A stretch of DNA of 64,000 nt from Prinia subflava (taxonomy: Eukaryota > Chordata > Aves > Passeriformes > Cisticolidae), in the NCBI RefSeq assembly GCF_021018805.1, contig NC_086259.1, forward strand, positions 4,712,001-4,776,000, given 5' to 3'. Positions 1 through 11,697 of this stretch are shown piece after piece. A program made the translations under genes and the position numbers. Every line of letters starts with the position of its first letter. Position 1 is the stretch's first letter. Below the pieces are notes generated by a model. It was not told where the DNA came from and did not search any database. It saw only the letters and a program-made list of their open reading frames with translations.

Positions 1-3000
1 CCTGGGGTCACTGCCAGACCTTCATGGCTTGCTCTGACTTGTGATATTTTTGTGATCCTGTACACCCTGGAGCCATGCAAGGCTTGAATCTGATTCCCAG
101 TGGAGGCAGGAAGTGATTGGTTGTGGAAAGAAAGATCTCCTCTATAAGACCAGTTTAAGAATTAGATGAAGCTCTCCTTACTTCTCATTCTGTTTGTTTC
201 AGATTGAGATCTGTGTTTGCAGGGAGCAGTTTTTGCTTTTCATGAACCTGTAAGACCATACACTAAAAAAAAATTCAGGCTCTAATTAAATGCAATGGCA
301 GTAACATAATTACATTACTATCCTGCAGAGTTTTTGAGTTCACTTCATCTGCATTTCACTGCTGGTGATTTTGCTTTACCAATTGACTGTTTCTGTGCAT
401 GATTAGCTGTCATTAGTCAGAATTCCTTTCACCCATCCACAATTTATCAATACTCCTAACATTCCCATCTAAAGACACTTGGAATGTATTTCTGTGCCAG
501 CAGGAGGGAGGGAGGTATCTGGGTCAAAAGTCCCTATTTAATGACGCACATGAGTAAATATTTTTATTTTTAATGAGGTGAAGTTTTAATAACCTCAGGA
601 AGGAGAGAACCTGCCCCAAAGCATTTGCTCTAAGGAATCCTGAAGGGGAGGAGGACACAGCCCTCTCAGCTTGCACTGACTGCAGGTGGACTTTCAGATA
701 TCCCAGATATACCCTGCAAATCAATATTAATGAAAACTTAGATTTTCCAGCTATGAAAGTAAACTTCCTAACAAGCCTTTTCTCCATCCTTCATAGAACA
801 GTCCCCCAAAAATCACAGGTCTGCAGAGAATTTCTGTCATACACTTTGTCCCTAAAAATTCAAGTCTATGGGGAAATTTCCTTTTTTGTCATTTTTCCCT
901 TTCAGAGAGAATAGGCTTCCACAGGTATCTTCTCCCTATTTTTGTTCAACACTTCTCCATGTTCACATTCCACTGTGTACTGTGTAAGTGGTACATCAGA
1001 GTACAAGTGATTCCTAGAATTATTCCTGCTAGAAACGGAATTCAGTAGCAGAAGCACCTTTATAAGCCAAAAGCAACGAAAAAGTTATATTTACAGGAAA
1101 CAAAACATGCTCAGAATTTCAGTTCAACCTTTTGCCTGTTATTCATCAGTGTAGACAGCTGGAAATGCTTCTGGTGAGAACAAATATTTTTAAAGGAAGG
1201 GGGAAAAAGAGAGTTTTACTGCTGTTGTCTCACATGGCCTGAGTGTTTTCAAATTATACCCCATTAGTATGAAAACAGGAGTTCTGCAACTGTGTTTATT
1301 TACTAGAAAATATAATATTCATTGATTTCCTACAGCTTTACTGTCTTTTCTAAAGATGATGCAAAGTTCCCTCTGCATACTTTACTAGATTTTGAGCATG
1401 TTAACCAGTTTAAATGAGAAGTTGGGAAATGTAGAACAGAAAATATTATAATTTAATATTTGTTATGACAACTCTGACACATGGAAAACTTGAAGAATTA
1501 AGGTGTTAAAAATCATAGCACTTGGAGCTACTTAGCAAAAGTTTCAAGATCGACACCTCTGCTTTCCAGAAGCTTTAAGTGTTTATTAACTTAAGTAGAT
1601 TTCATAGAATTTCTTTGATCACATTTTTTACAATAAAGCTTTTGCAAAGCATGCATCCTAATTGTTTATTTACACAATATTAATATTCAGGCAGAAGGAT
1701 CATGGAAGCACAGTTAATTAAATACAAATTAATGTGGTGGAATATTTAATTATCTATTCTACACCTCACAACTAATGATTATGTAAATGCCTTGCATTTA
1801 ATCTTGTTCCCAGGAAATTAACTTAATGGCCTTCAACAAATGAACATTTTGTATGCATTGCAGGACACTTTATCTAAATTTTAACAGCATGGTATTAGTT
1901 TCAGATAATAACATGATTACATAATTTAAAATGTAAATGCATACAATACTTTTGTTTTCCCATTTCACTTCAGAATTCAGAGTGAAATATAGGACTATTA
2001 AAACATTGTAGGTTTTAGGTCTTTGGGCTGCGGTTTGGTCAATATCTGTATTTTCAGTTTTGCTTTCAGCTCAGTTTCAGGGCCCTCTTTGACCCCAACA
2101 CCCAGCCTGTTCCTGGGGAGGAGAACTGGAATTCTGGCTCTCCCAGCTACAGAATATGAACCAAGGGGATACCAAAGCACAGGAAAAAGTCTTGTGGGAA
2201 GACAGAGCTCCTGCTAAATTACCCCAACCTGAGCAGAGGAAAGAATACTGAAAGTTTTCCACAGCAGAGACTTTACTCTGTTGGTTGCAGAAGGAGTCTG
2301 GACCTTTCTGTAAATAAGAAAAATTCATATGCATGTTTCTGATGGAGGATTAAGGCAATATTTATACAGCGAACCTCTGATCAAAGAAACCACCTCAACA
2401 GTTAAACACAGAAGATGAACAGTGCAAGGCAGTTTCATCCCCCAGTTTTTTGCTTCTAGAGTTATTAGGAACTCCTACATGCTTTAACCTTGGAACCCAG
2501 AACACTTTGGAGTGATTTCAAAATGAGGTTATGTAATTACAAGTATCCTTAACTTTTGCTGAAGTACCTGCCAGATATAGTGCCTGGAAAAAGGTTTCTT
2601 GCTACTAACCAGTATAATTAATATACTCTCCAATCCAGGATGAATCTAAAGAGCTTTGCTTCTCAGACAGAGAGAGGGGGATTTGAGTCTCATGCACAAC
2701 TTAAGACCCAAAAAGGGTTTAAAAAGGGACTGATGATGATTTGTCTGTGGCCCTGGGCATCAAACACTGCCTATTCCTGTTACTTCTGATTTTGCACAAC
2801 TGCCAGAAAAAGCTGAAATCTTGCTCAGAGTCAGTGGAAGCCAATGGGAAATGATCAGAAATCAAACCAAAGGAGTAAAAGTGAGGCCTCACAGTGAATT
2901 TTACAGCTTCAGACCATTTTACATATTTCGCAAAGACAACACAACAGTGAGTTATACAGCCAGGGAAATTTTACCAAGTGGTGGCAAAGGGTGTTTGGAG

Positions 3001-6000
3001 AAAAATGAGAAACTATTCAAAGAACAATTTCAGCCAAAAAGATAAAATGAAAGTTTTCAAAATTTATTGTGTCATTTTGATATTGTTTAAATTAAGTGCT
3101 TCATTTGTTAAATAAGGAAGTGCAAGAAGGCTTAAGAAGATAGAATCTGTTTCATTTATGAAGGATGAGAGAAAGACAAATCCATGGTTCTGACCAGGTA
3201 CACTCATATGAATTGAACATTTGCTTATCCTAAGTACTGCACTTTCTAATCATCACTGTAATTGCACTCAGGAAAAAGGAAATGGAGATTTCACAGAGAA
3301 GAAAAAAAATCTTTGAGTAATTTATCTGTCCTGAATTCAAGGGGAATAGACATTAAAGAGATTCAGCTTAAAAAACACAGCATTAGGAGGTTCCATTCTA
3401 AAGAATAAAAAGAAGAGCTAAAAGTTGGTTTTGCTTTGGATTTCCAGTGGATTTTCCTTTGGAAAATGAGAGAAATGCATTTATCAACTAGAACGAGGTA
3501 TGGAATATATGTGCAATTAGATAACTCAGCACAAAGGAGGTTCTTTGAACTCCAAGACACTGTGTATATAATTCTTGGATGCTCCAGGTATCTTCCCCAC
3601 AGTTAAAGCCCAGTGCATGTTAAAATGCTTTGTGCTTTAGATTCAGAAGAGCTGCACATTAATTGTCCTTCACTCATCATAGCTGTCATCCTGAATAATC
3701 ACAGCAAAGAGCACCCATGAAAGTGAGTTGATCAAATTAAAATTAATTACTTGACATTGCATTCTTTGTTTAGTGTGATCTTTTCCTGTTGTCTTCTGCA
3801 GGGTTACATTTGTGGTTTTCAAATAGGGGTGTTTTTTTTGCCTCTTCAATGGAAATGAGGGATGTTATCCTTGGTATGCAAAATTCAGAATATGACAGGG
3901 GGTTTGTTTTAATCTCCCATTTTTCTTCCTGTTTTTTTGCCAGTTCCTTCAGTTTTCATTGGAAGAAAAGCCTTCATGTTTCTTTTCTTGCTGTTTATCA
4001 TTCTGTTTGTCCACTGTGAACATTTAGCCTATTCTTTTTCAGGGTGAGAAACAGGAAATGCAGGGGTGGAAACCTGCAAGGAGATGGGAAATTCTTGGAG
4101 GAGCTTGGCAGTCAGTGGAAGCTGATTGCACTCAATAACAACACAGAACACAATTCCTTCCAGGACCAGGGGTCAGGTGGGAAGGAAAGTGAGTGACAGA
4201 GTGGAAATAGCTTACTATTTTTGCATATTATTTCAAAAGGCCCAATTCAACTCTCTTTGAAGTCAATGGGAGATTTCACTGAGTTTAATGGAAAACTCCT
4301 AACAGTTTACACCCTTAAGGATTATGTATATAATCGTATTCCCAGGCACACCCACCAAAATCAGCCAAATGAGGACTCCAATAACCACCCTGTAGAAAAG
4401 CCATCTCTCAGCACCCCTCTCCACCAGGGAGTACCAACAGCAGATCATACTCAGGCCAGAGTCAGAATCAGGTGAGGTGATCTAAAACTGGAAGCGCAAA
4501 CTGCAAGTGTCTCTATAAAATGAAAAGTTCTCCCATTACAGTTTGATGTCAGAAACCTTTCCCATGTGTAGACACCAAAAATGCAATGAATATGTACCTC
4601 TAAACTCTATAAAATACTCATTAAACTGTGGCTGGATCGTCATTCCCTGTTTTAAACAGGCTTTAAAAACTTTCCGTGCCTCTAAGTATCAGACTAATGT
4701 ATTCTTCAGAACACCACCCATTCATCTTGAACATTCCACCTCTCTCTTCCTTTCTCCTTCATCTCTGCTGTCTTCCCCTTAAAAAACCTCTTCATCTTCT
4801 TTCCCAGACCTTCATCTCTTGATCTCCTATCCCAGACCTTCCCCATGCCCTTCTTTTTATACTTATCCAGAGGGGAAAAAAATATAAATGAGGGGGGAAA
4901 AAAGAGAGAGAGAGTTAATAAAGTAGCAGCTGCTATAAAGTTTTTTTGGAAGGTATGTGGAGAAGGAGCTCTCAGGGCTGGGGAGGGCCTGTGAGGGGAT
5001 TGAGTGGGGCTCTGCAGCCCCTCCGCTGCCTCCAGGTCCCTCTGAGCCATCAGCACTGCCTGGTTTGGGGGAAATCGATTTCCTCCAGTGAAGGGGACAC
5101 AGGAGAGCAGTGCTGCCCCCATCACACACCTCAGACAGCTCAGACTAAAGGATCTGGCTGTTCCCAGCTCAGGGGACTTGGCCATGGGTCAGGATTTCTC
5201 CTCCCTGGGGCACAGCAGCAGCTCTGCCCTGGGGTCCCCTGTGCCCTTCTCTCTTGCTGCACAGCCCTGGTGTGTGCTCTGCCCTCCTCACCATCCTGAC
5301 AGCCTGGGCTCTCTTTTCCTGGCACCAAGCATCCACAGGAACCAGATTAAATGGGATTTAGCCCAGAATCACCAACATCACTTCTTCAAATAGTTAGGCT
5401 TCACAGTCATAAAATAGCAACTCCTCCTTGGATTATGGCAGCACATTCCTGAGCCTATGTAATCTTCCAACATACATTGCAGGGCTCTAATTTCCAGTGA
5501 CTGTCAGGCACCTGGTTATATTTATGTGCTGTGTTGACATTTCAGATGTCCTGCAAAGACTTTCACATTGATTTGGACAGGACAGCTCACAACTTAAAAA
5601 ACTAAGGATGTGAAAAATCATTGCAGCATGTCCCCACTGCAGTTTTCAGATGGGAGAAAAACTCAATTCTCTGTTACCCAAGAATTTTACATTTTTGTGA
5701 ATAAAATGAAACTCAGACCATTCGAATGCATTCAGCTTTTGTGTCAAACTAGTCCTGTTGGAAACATTGATAAATACCAAGAAATTTTAAAGGCAGCACA
5801 ATTAGGTCAGTGTTGAGCACCTTTGCAGATCTCTGTTTAAATCAGCAGCTCAGCCTGTCTAGTCAGGGAGCCAGGGCATCAAATTTCAGAGCTGATGCTC
5901 TTTCTGTCCTTTGTGGGCTTTTTTTCCTGTTTAGGAAAGAGCTGCAGAAAGAAATTACTGCTCAAGAGGAAAAGAAGTCATTTTAATATTTGTATACTTT

Positions 6001-7605
6001 ACTAGGCTTTCCCTTTTCATTTCTTTATTAGTTGAGAAACAATTGTAATACTTGAGCAGCCAGTGAGTTCACTTTATTAACAGTTCAAACATAATGTGAA
6101 GCCAATATATTTAATATTAGTTATTAACCTTCTGCAAATTTAAGCTGTATTTTGCTCACTTAATTAGGTAAACTACATTGTTTTTCTCTTACTAGTTCCT
6201 CTCTTTAACGTGAGAGCATTAAAAGCACCATAGGATGCACTGTATTTTAGTTGAGTATATATTTTTCTATGAATTGTAAATAGTTTAGAATTTTTTTCGC
6301 CTTCCCTATTCTTGAGATCCACAATAAAATATGTGATCCCTAATGCAACCTTTTTAAAAAGTGACTGCACCCAGCCTGCAACTAATTAATTATGAACATA
6401 ATCCGTTCTAGTGACAGTTATTTTTTAACAAAGCTTTATAATGCAAATCATGGCATTTACATTTCTATTCAAGGGATGTCTACGTTTAAAGTCTCACTCA
6501 CGATCTTGCCTAAGAATCAATTCACGACTTTCTCTTTTTCTTTTTCACCTTTTACTCTCTCCTTTGCAGTTCTCATTTGCTTTTGAAATGGAACAAAACA
6601 TTGCTAATTCGGCTGGGGCCATTCTCCTGCTCGTGGCGTTCTCCTCCTTTAGTCTCATTTCAGAGTGAGTGGATGAAGCTATTGAATGGAGAGGCAGAGA
6701 GCATTTCACCACACAGAAATGAGGGAAGATCATGCTGGGACAGTCACCTTCAGCATCGTGCATTCAGTCTGAATTTACAGTAATAGACTCATGCTCGGAG
6801 GGGGCTTGCTGTGTTTGTTTGCAAACTAGTATGCAGTACTTACAAGTGTGTGGTTTTATTGACATATTCCTTTCCTTTCCTGTGGTTTTTAATTGAAACC
6901 CCCACTGCTCAGCCGAGCTCCTGGAAGTCAGGGAACAGAAGTTTTGCGTTTAGTTTAGCATTTAGACAAGATGAACACGTTCAGGAGAGTTCTGCTGGTC
7001 GATTAGGAAATGCACAGTCCGGGGCTGTTGGAGCTTTTGTTCTGATTAAGTGAGGCTCATGATAAGGGTATGGAATTAACAATATGAAATCAGATGAATG
7101 ATGAAGAAAACGGCTGAATGTAAGGATTAACATACAAATGAAACAGTCATTTTATAGCATTGGGTTTGGAAAAATTAGAGTAGAAAAAAAAGAAAAATTA
7201 GGAAAATATTAGAATAAATATATTAGAATTAGAAAAATATTTGCTTTTTGCTGGTGCATGAACACTGCTGGCTGTGTGTCCCACCTGAGTGCTCAGGATA
7301 CAGCCCTTGTGTCCATTCTGGTCACTCTGGGTCAGTGGAGAGTGAGCCAAGAGTAGCCCTGTGTGTCATGGGGAAGGCCACATTCCTCAAAAAATGGCAG
7401 TCTTTCACCAATGCTGAAATAAAACAAGTCTAATACCAACAGATTACAAAACATATATGCAAAATTGATGTGAACTGATAAACAAAAGTCAGGTAAATCT
7501 GAAATTTCATTTCCAGGTCCAGTAATATCACCTGAATTCAAATTCTCGTAACTTACACTTTTGCCTTGTGACAGAAGTTAAAATCCATTGGAAGCATTTA
7601 GGACC
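1..7605. other. Gene-free unique DNA, A+T-rich
   Basis: No exon, RNA gene or recognisable repeat was found here. Open frames are all below 160 codons and show no domain. The segment at about 4960-5330 is clearly richer in G+C than its surroundings and carries overlapping short frames on both strands, but I cannot match it to any family. It may be a decayed repeat. The A+T-rich stretch at about 1620-1960 is dense in TAAT-type homeodomain core sites and might be a conserved non-coding element, which only cross-species alignment could show. A short purine run with a GAGAGA tract lies near 4880-4915. Confidence 0.6.
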
Positions 7606-7832
7606 CCAGGGAATGGCATGAAGCTGTGTCAGGAAATATTTAGGTCAGATTTTAGAAGTAGGTTCTGCTCCCCCCAGAGGGTGCTGGCACTGCCCAGGCT
7701 CCCCAGGGAATGAGCACAGCCCCGAGGCTGCCAGGGGTGCCCAGGGGGGATTGTTGGGGGGTCTGGGCAGGGACAGGGGCTAGGCTTGATCCTTGTGCAT
7801 CCCATCCAGCTCAGGATATCATTCTGTGATTA
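7606..7832 (+). mobile_element. CR1 LINE 3'-end fragment
   Basis: This is a 5'-truncated copy of the 3' end of a chicken-repeat-1 (CR1) non-LTR retrotransposon. It shows the typical order: a glutamine/arginine-rich region corresponding to a 'gtcaggaaatatttaggtc' block, a 'ctgctccccccagaggg' block, a 'gggattgttggggggtctg' block, and a terminal 'ctcaggatat' followed by an attctgtgatt tail. It keeps no reading frame. Compared with the related fragment at 11484-11697 it lacks 28 bases lying between two GCTGCC repeats, which suggests a slippage deletion. Strand follows from the tail being at the right end. The left boundary is approximate. Confidence 0.8.
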
Positions 7833-9202
7833 CCACTACAGTTCTCATCTAGCTAAAATAAAAATGCAACACAAATAACAGACAACTGTGTCAAAAAATG
7901 CAACTCCTGCCCACATATGTGAGAAATGGATTTGTAGAGAATTTTCAAAGTCCCACTGAAAGCTCACATAATCTTGTACATTTTGTACATAAAATGTTAA
8001 AGTATTAGCAGCATTGTGTGGCAAAAGCTAATAGGCTGAAAAACATGGGTAAGGTATATAAGCCATTAGCTTGGCTTCTGACAGAACAGCATTGAGTTTT
8101 ACATCACTTGTGTCTCACCCTTCTAAGAGATTGATAATGGAATAAAATCTTTAAAAACACCTTCAGCTGCCCCATCTTTGTCTGTAGAGCTGGGTTTTTC
8201 CAACACACCCACATTCAGTGGGCTCTATGATCCTCGATTGAAACAGGTCCTTCTCTTCCTACAATGAAGGCATTTGCTTGCTTGTACTCAAAAATGAATG
8301 GAACCAACTGGCCCTGGGTGCAGATGGGAAATTCACTCTCTCAAGAACTCCTCCTGTTGCATTCACACCCTTCAGCAAAGTAGCCAGCAGAGTCTTTGCA
8401 GCACAGAAGTTCTGCATGGAAAAAAACACACCACCAGCATTTGTCAAATAAATGTCTGTTAATGAATAACATGAAAGAGCCCATGTTCCTCAGTTGTAAA
8501 TAAGAGAGAACAGAAAAGTGTGAAAAGAACTCTGCTAAAGAAACAATGAAATATTAATAAATTTGTGTAGGAAGCCTTGCTAGGTGAGGAATTAGACAAA
8601 TGCATCACTTGCTTTCTTTGCCCTCCCACATGACCATGACTACATGAGCTGGTATTGACCTGTGAGGTAAGGAACACACACACACACTCAAATCCAAGAC
8701 AAACAACCCACAGTTTCAGAGCCCGGGTCATGCCACAGACCACTGCACAATCAGTAGGTTATGTGCATAGTAACATGACAATGAAAAACCTCCTATTTTT
8801 TCTGTATAAAGCCTGAAAATAACGTATACCCCATCCTGATAAATATGAATGTTCCTTTCTTTCCTTTGTTCTCATAGTTTTAATCATAACCGAAGAAATG
8901 ACACAATCAGATATGAGAAGAAATAAGTGATTATATTAAAGTTGTCACAAGATCCTCCAAATATCTGGAGTTTTTAACAAGTCTGTTGGTGAATTGCTGA
9001 TTTTTTTCCATAAGAATCATGTGACCAAATGTGTATTTACTGCATGTGTGCTGTGATGTGCACATACACTCTGAATCCTTATCCTGGACCATGGATTAGG
9101 ATACCTGACAAGCAAGTATTTCCTGCCTTATTTTCTTGGGTTGAAAAATGTAACCATAAATGTGTATTCTATTTTCATCTGTTGAAAGTGTTTGGCAGAT
9201 AT
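7833..9202. other. Gene-free unique DNA
   Basis: Nothing beyond short chance open frames was seen. A short (CA)n tract of six units lies near 8680. No splice-site-bounded coding segment or recognisable repeat could be supported. Confidence 0.55.
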
Positions 9203-9873
9203 TGTTCTTTATCTCTTATAATTCCAGGGGTGGAAAGAGGGTGGATGCCCTCTGTTAAAGGGACACCTGATAACACCAGATAAGGCAGTGCCTCCTTATC
9301 TCTTCCTCCACCCATCCTCCTCCGAGGGACATCCCCTGTGAATGGGCCATTGAAGGCTCTCACATGACTGATAACATCACCTCATCCCATTGGGAGATGC
9401 TCCACCCAGTGGGAGGAGCCAAAGCCTTTCCACCGGGATAAAACAGCAATCCCAAACACCAGTGGGAGCCAATTTTCCACTGAATTCTCAGAGGAAGACT
9501 GGACCCATCTCGGCAGCACTGGACCCTTTTTTCTACAGGATCATCTCTACTTCACAGAACAACATCTGTTACTGCAGGAAGACTCATTTGGGCTGCTTCC
9601 AACAGCCTAACAACAGGGTGTCAGGACATATCTCTGACTCTGTCAGGGTTTTCTAGGACTTCTGTTTGTTTGCTTGTTTGGTTTTGTTTATTACTCCATT
9701 TGTATTTTTTAATATTCCTAGTAAAGAACTGTTATTCCTATTCACATATTTTTGCCTGAAAGCTCCTAATTGCAAAATTGTAATAATTTGGAGGCGGGGG
9801 GGGGTTTACATTCTCCATTCCAAGGGAAACTCCAGCTTCCCCTGACAGACACCTGTCTGTCCAAACCAAGTCA
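9203..9873 (+). mobile_element. Solo LTR of an endogenous retrovirus (ERVL-like, passerine type)
   Basis: This is a complete-looking retroviral long terminal repeat with no retroviral coding sequence beside it. It begins TGTTCTTTATC and ends near CCAAGTCA. A plausible core promoter is ATAAAA at 9438-9443, preceded by GC- and CCAAT-like material ('cattgggag' and 'cagtgggaggagcc'). A polyadenylation-type AGTAAA lies at 9720-9725. The 3' part contains the block 'taataatttggagg' with a G run, which I recall from passerine ERVL LTRs. The length of about 670 bp is normal for an LTR. I could not find an exact target-site duplication, so the ends may be off by several bases. The short frames across it are not genes. 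Confidence 0.8.
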
Positions 9874-11483
9874 CTTATATATATTACTATTTACTAAAAT
9901 ATTAAACTCTAAGTTTTCCACCTTGTGATATCACACTCTTCTATTCACACTACACACCCACAACCCCAGTGCTATCACTCAGTTTTGGAAGCCTGTTGCA
10001 CAGCCTCAGGTCAGATGTAGTGCTCTCTAAATGGTCAGTGCCTGTTAGCACAGGAAGTCTAAAATTCTCAGTGCCCAGGGTTTCAACATGTACTGATTAT
10101 TTGGGAGAAAACATCCTCCTCAGGAGAACTAGTCATTGCAGCCTGAGGGATTGCACTGGCCATGTGTTACTCATAAATATTGACTGCTAAAAGCAGATCA
10201 CAAAGATAACCAGGGTCTTTTGGTTTTCTAGATACTGAAGCTGGAAGGTATAAAAAGGTATAAAAATAATACCTCTTTCTAACTGAAATGGTAAACCACA
10301 GATTTCACCAGTGGGATGCCAGAATATTTAAGAATTTGCAAGTATCCCTGTCAATGTTGTTTATTATGGAAGAAATAAACTATAGCAAAATGACATGGTA
10401 AAGCAGTGTGTTGCTCCTTTGAGGGATAAGTGGGAAGCTGCTGCCAGGAGTCCACTGAAATTCCAGAGTGAGAAGCACTGCCAGCTGGCTGCCCACAACA
10501 AAATAGGACAAAAAACCCCTCTATTCTCTGCCTATCACTACAAGAGCAGCCATTTGGCTCAAATCCATCCAAAATCAAACATCCAGCTGGAAGACAGTTC
10601 CCATTTGTGCCTTGAAGGGTTAAGGAAGCTGTGCAGAAGGTAAAACAACTATTAGGTTATTGTTACATGAAAGAATTTCTTTGACTGGGGAGCAGCAGAA
10701 AGAAAAAAAATCTCTTGTTGCTCTGTGAATAAACACCTGGCAGGCAGGTGTGTGCTGGCCAACAAGATGTGAAAGAAGGCAAAGGGGATAAAGAACCATT
10801 TTTCTGACCCTGATGTTGGGGTTGTGGTGTGTTTGCTGAATTGTTGCTTTATTATACAGACAAAAGCCTATTGTTAGCTAGATACTGTCCCAGTGAACCC
10901 ACGTCTGGTTTAGAGGCAGCATTCCTCCACTTTGTTTCCCACATGGCTTCCACAAACAAATAGTGAAGAAGTTAGATTATCCTGTGATAGAGAGCTAGAG
11001 AAATTATAAAAGATAGGCCTCATAAAATCAGGCCTTGCTCTGCTAAATTATCAGCCAGCCTACTACTTCTTCTAAGTGCAGCTACATAGTTTGCAATCCC
11101 ATGCAAAACTGTCTTGAGAATGAAAAGTTCATTAACACAACAAACTATTTCTGGGTGAAAAACCAGTGGCACCTGTACAAACAATGAATCTATCCCATGA
11201 GAACCAGTAGAAAAAAATCATGTAAACTAACTAAAAATAGAGCAGATTGATAGATATGCAAAATACCATGTAGCAACCAACAAACTAAGTGTGAGTGTAC
11301 TGTGAACCAATTAGATCTGACACAGTGCCTTCTGATAATCCTGTAAAATATGATCCATACCATAAAGATTTGGCTTTTCCTGCATGGAGAAATGGAGTCC
11401 TAGCTGATTTATTACAACATTACCCTCCCACAAATGAGCTTTTAGTTGAGGAGACTGAGGGGAGACCCCACAGCAGAGCAGAA
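9874..11483. other. Gene-free DNA with a possible decayed LTR
   Basis: No coding sequence is supported. At about 10868-11290 the order TGTTAGCTAG, then TATAAAAG at about 11006, then a region ending in several AACA/CAACA sites resembles a degraded LTR. I could not find a duplicated target site or a second copy, so it is not called separately. The rest is A+T-rich unique sequence. Confidence 0.45.
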
Positions 11484-11697
11484 CTCCTTCAATGAGGGGC
11501 AGTTCTGAGCTCTGCTCTGGGCCAGGGAAGGAGCTGGGCAGAGCAGGGTCAGGCTGGAGATCAGGGACAGGCTCTGCTTCCCCAGAGGTGCTGGCACTGC
11601 CCAGGGAATGGGCACAGCCTGAGGCTGCCCGAGCTCCAGGAGCCTTTGGGAGCTGCCAGGGGTGCACAGGGGGGATTGTTGGGGGGGTCTGGGCAGC
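11484..11697 (+). mobile_element. CR1 LINE 3'-region fragment, tail missing
   Basis: This fragment is of the same CR1 subfamily as 7606-7832. It shares the blocks 'ggtgctggcactgccc', 'gaggctgcc' and 'gggattgttggggg'. It has 28 bases that the other copy lacks, and itself lacks about 9 bases between two CCCAGG repeats. It stops at 'gtctgggcag' and continues directly into unrelated A+T-rich DNA without the CR1 3' tail. CR1 copies are normally truncated at the 5' end, so a missing 3' end suggests later deletion or rearrangement. Coding capacity is absent. Confidence 0.78.

Noticed and set aside
4946..5393. G+C-rich patch with overlapping frames, considered as an exon or CpG island
   Set aside because: Few CpG dinucleotides, frames open on both strands, and no recognisable protein similarity.
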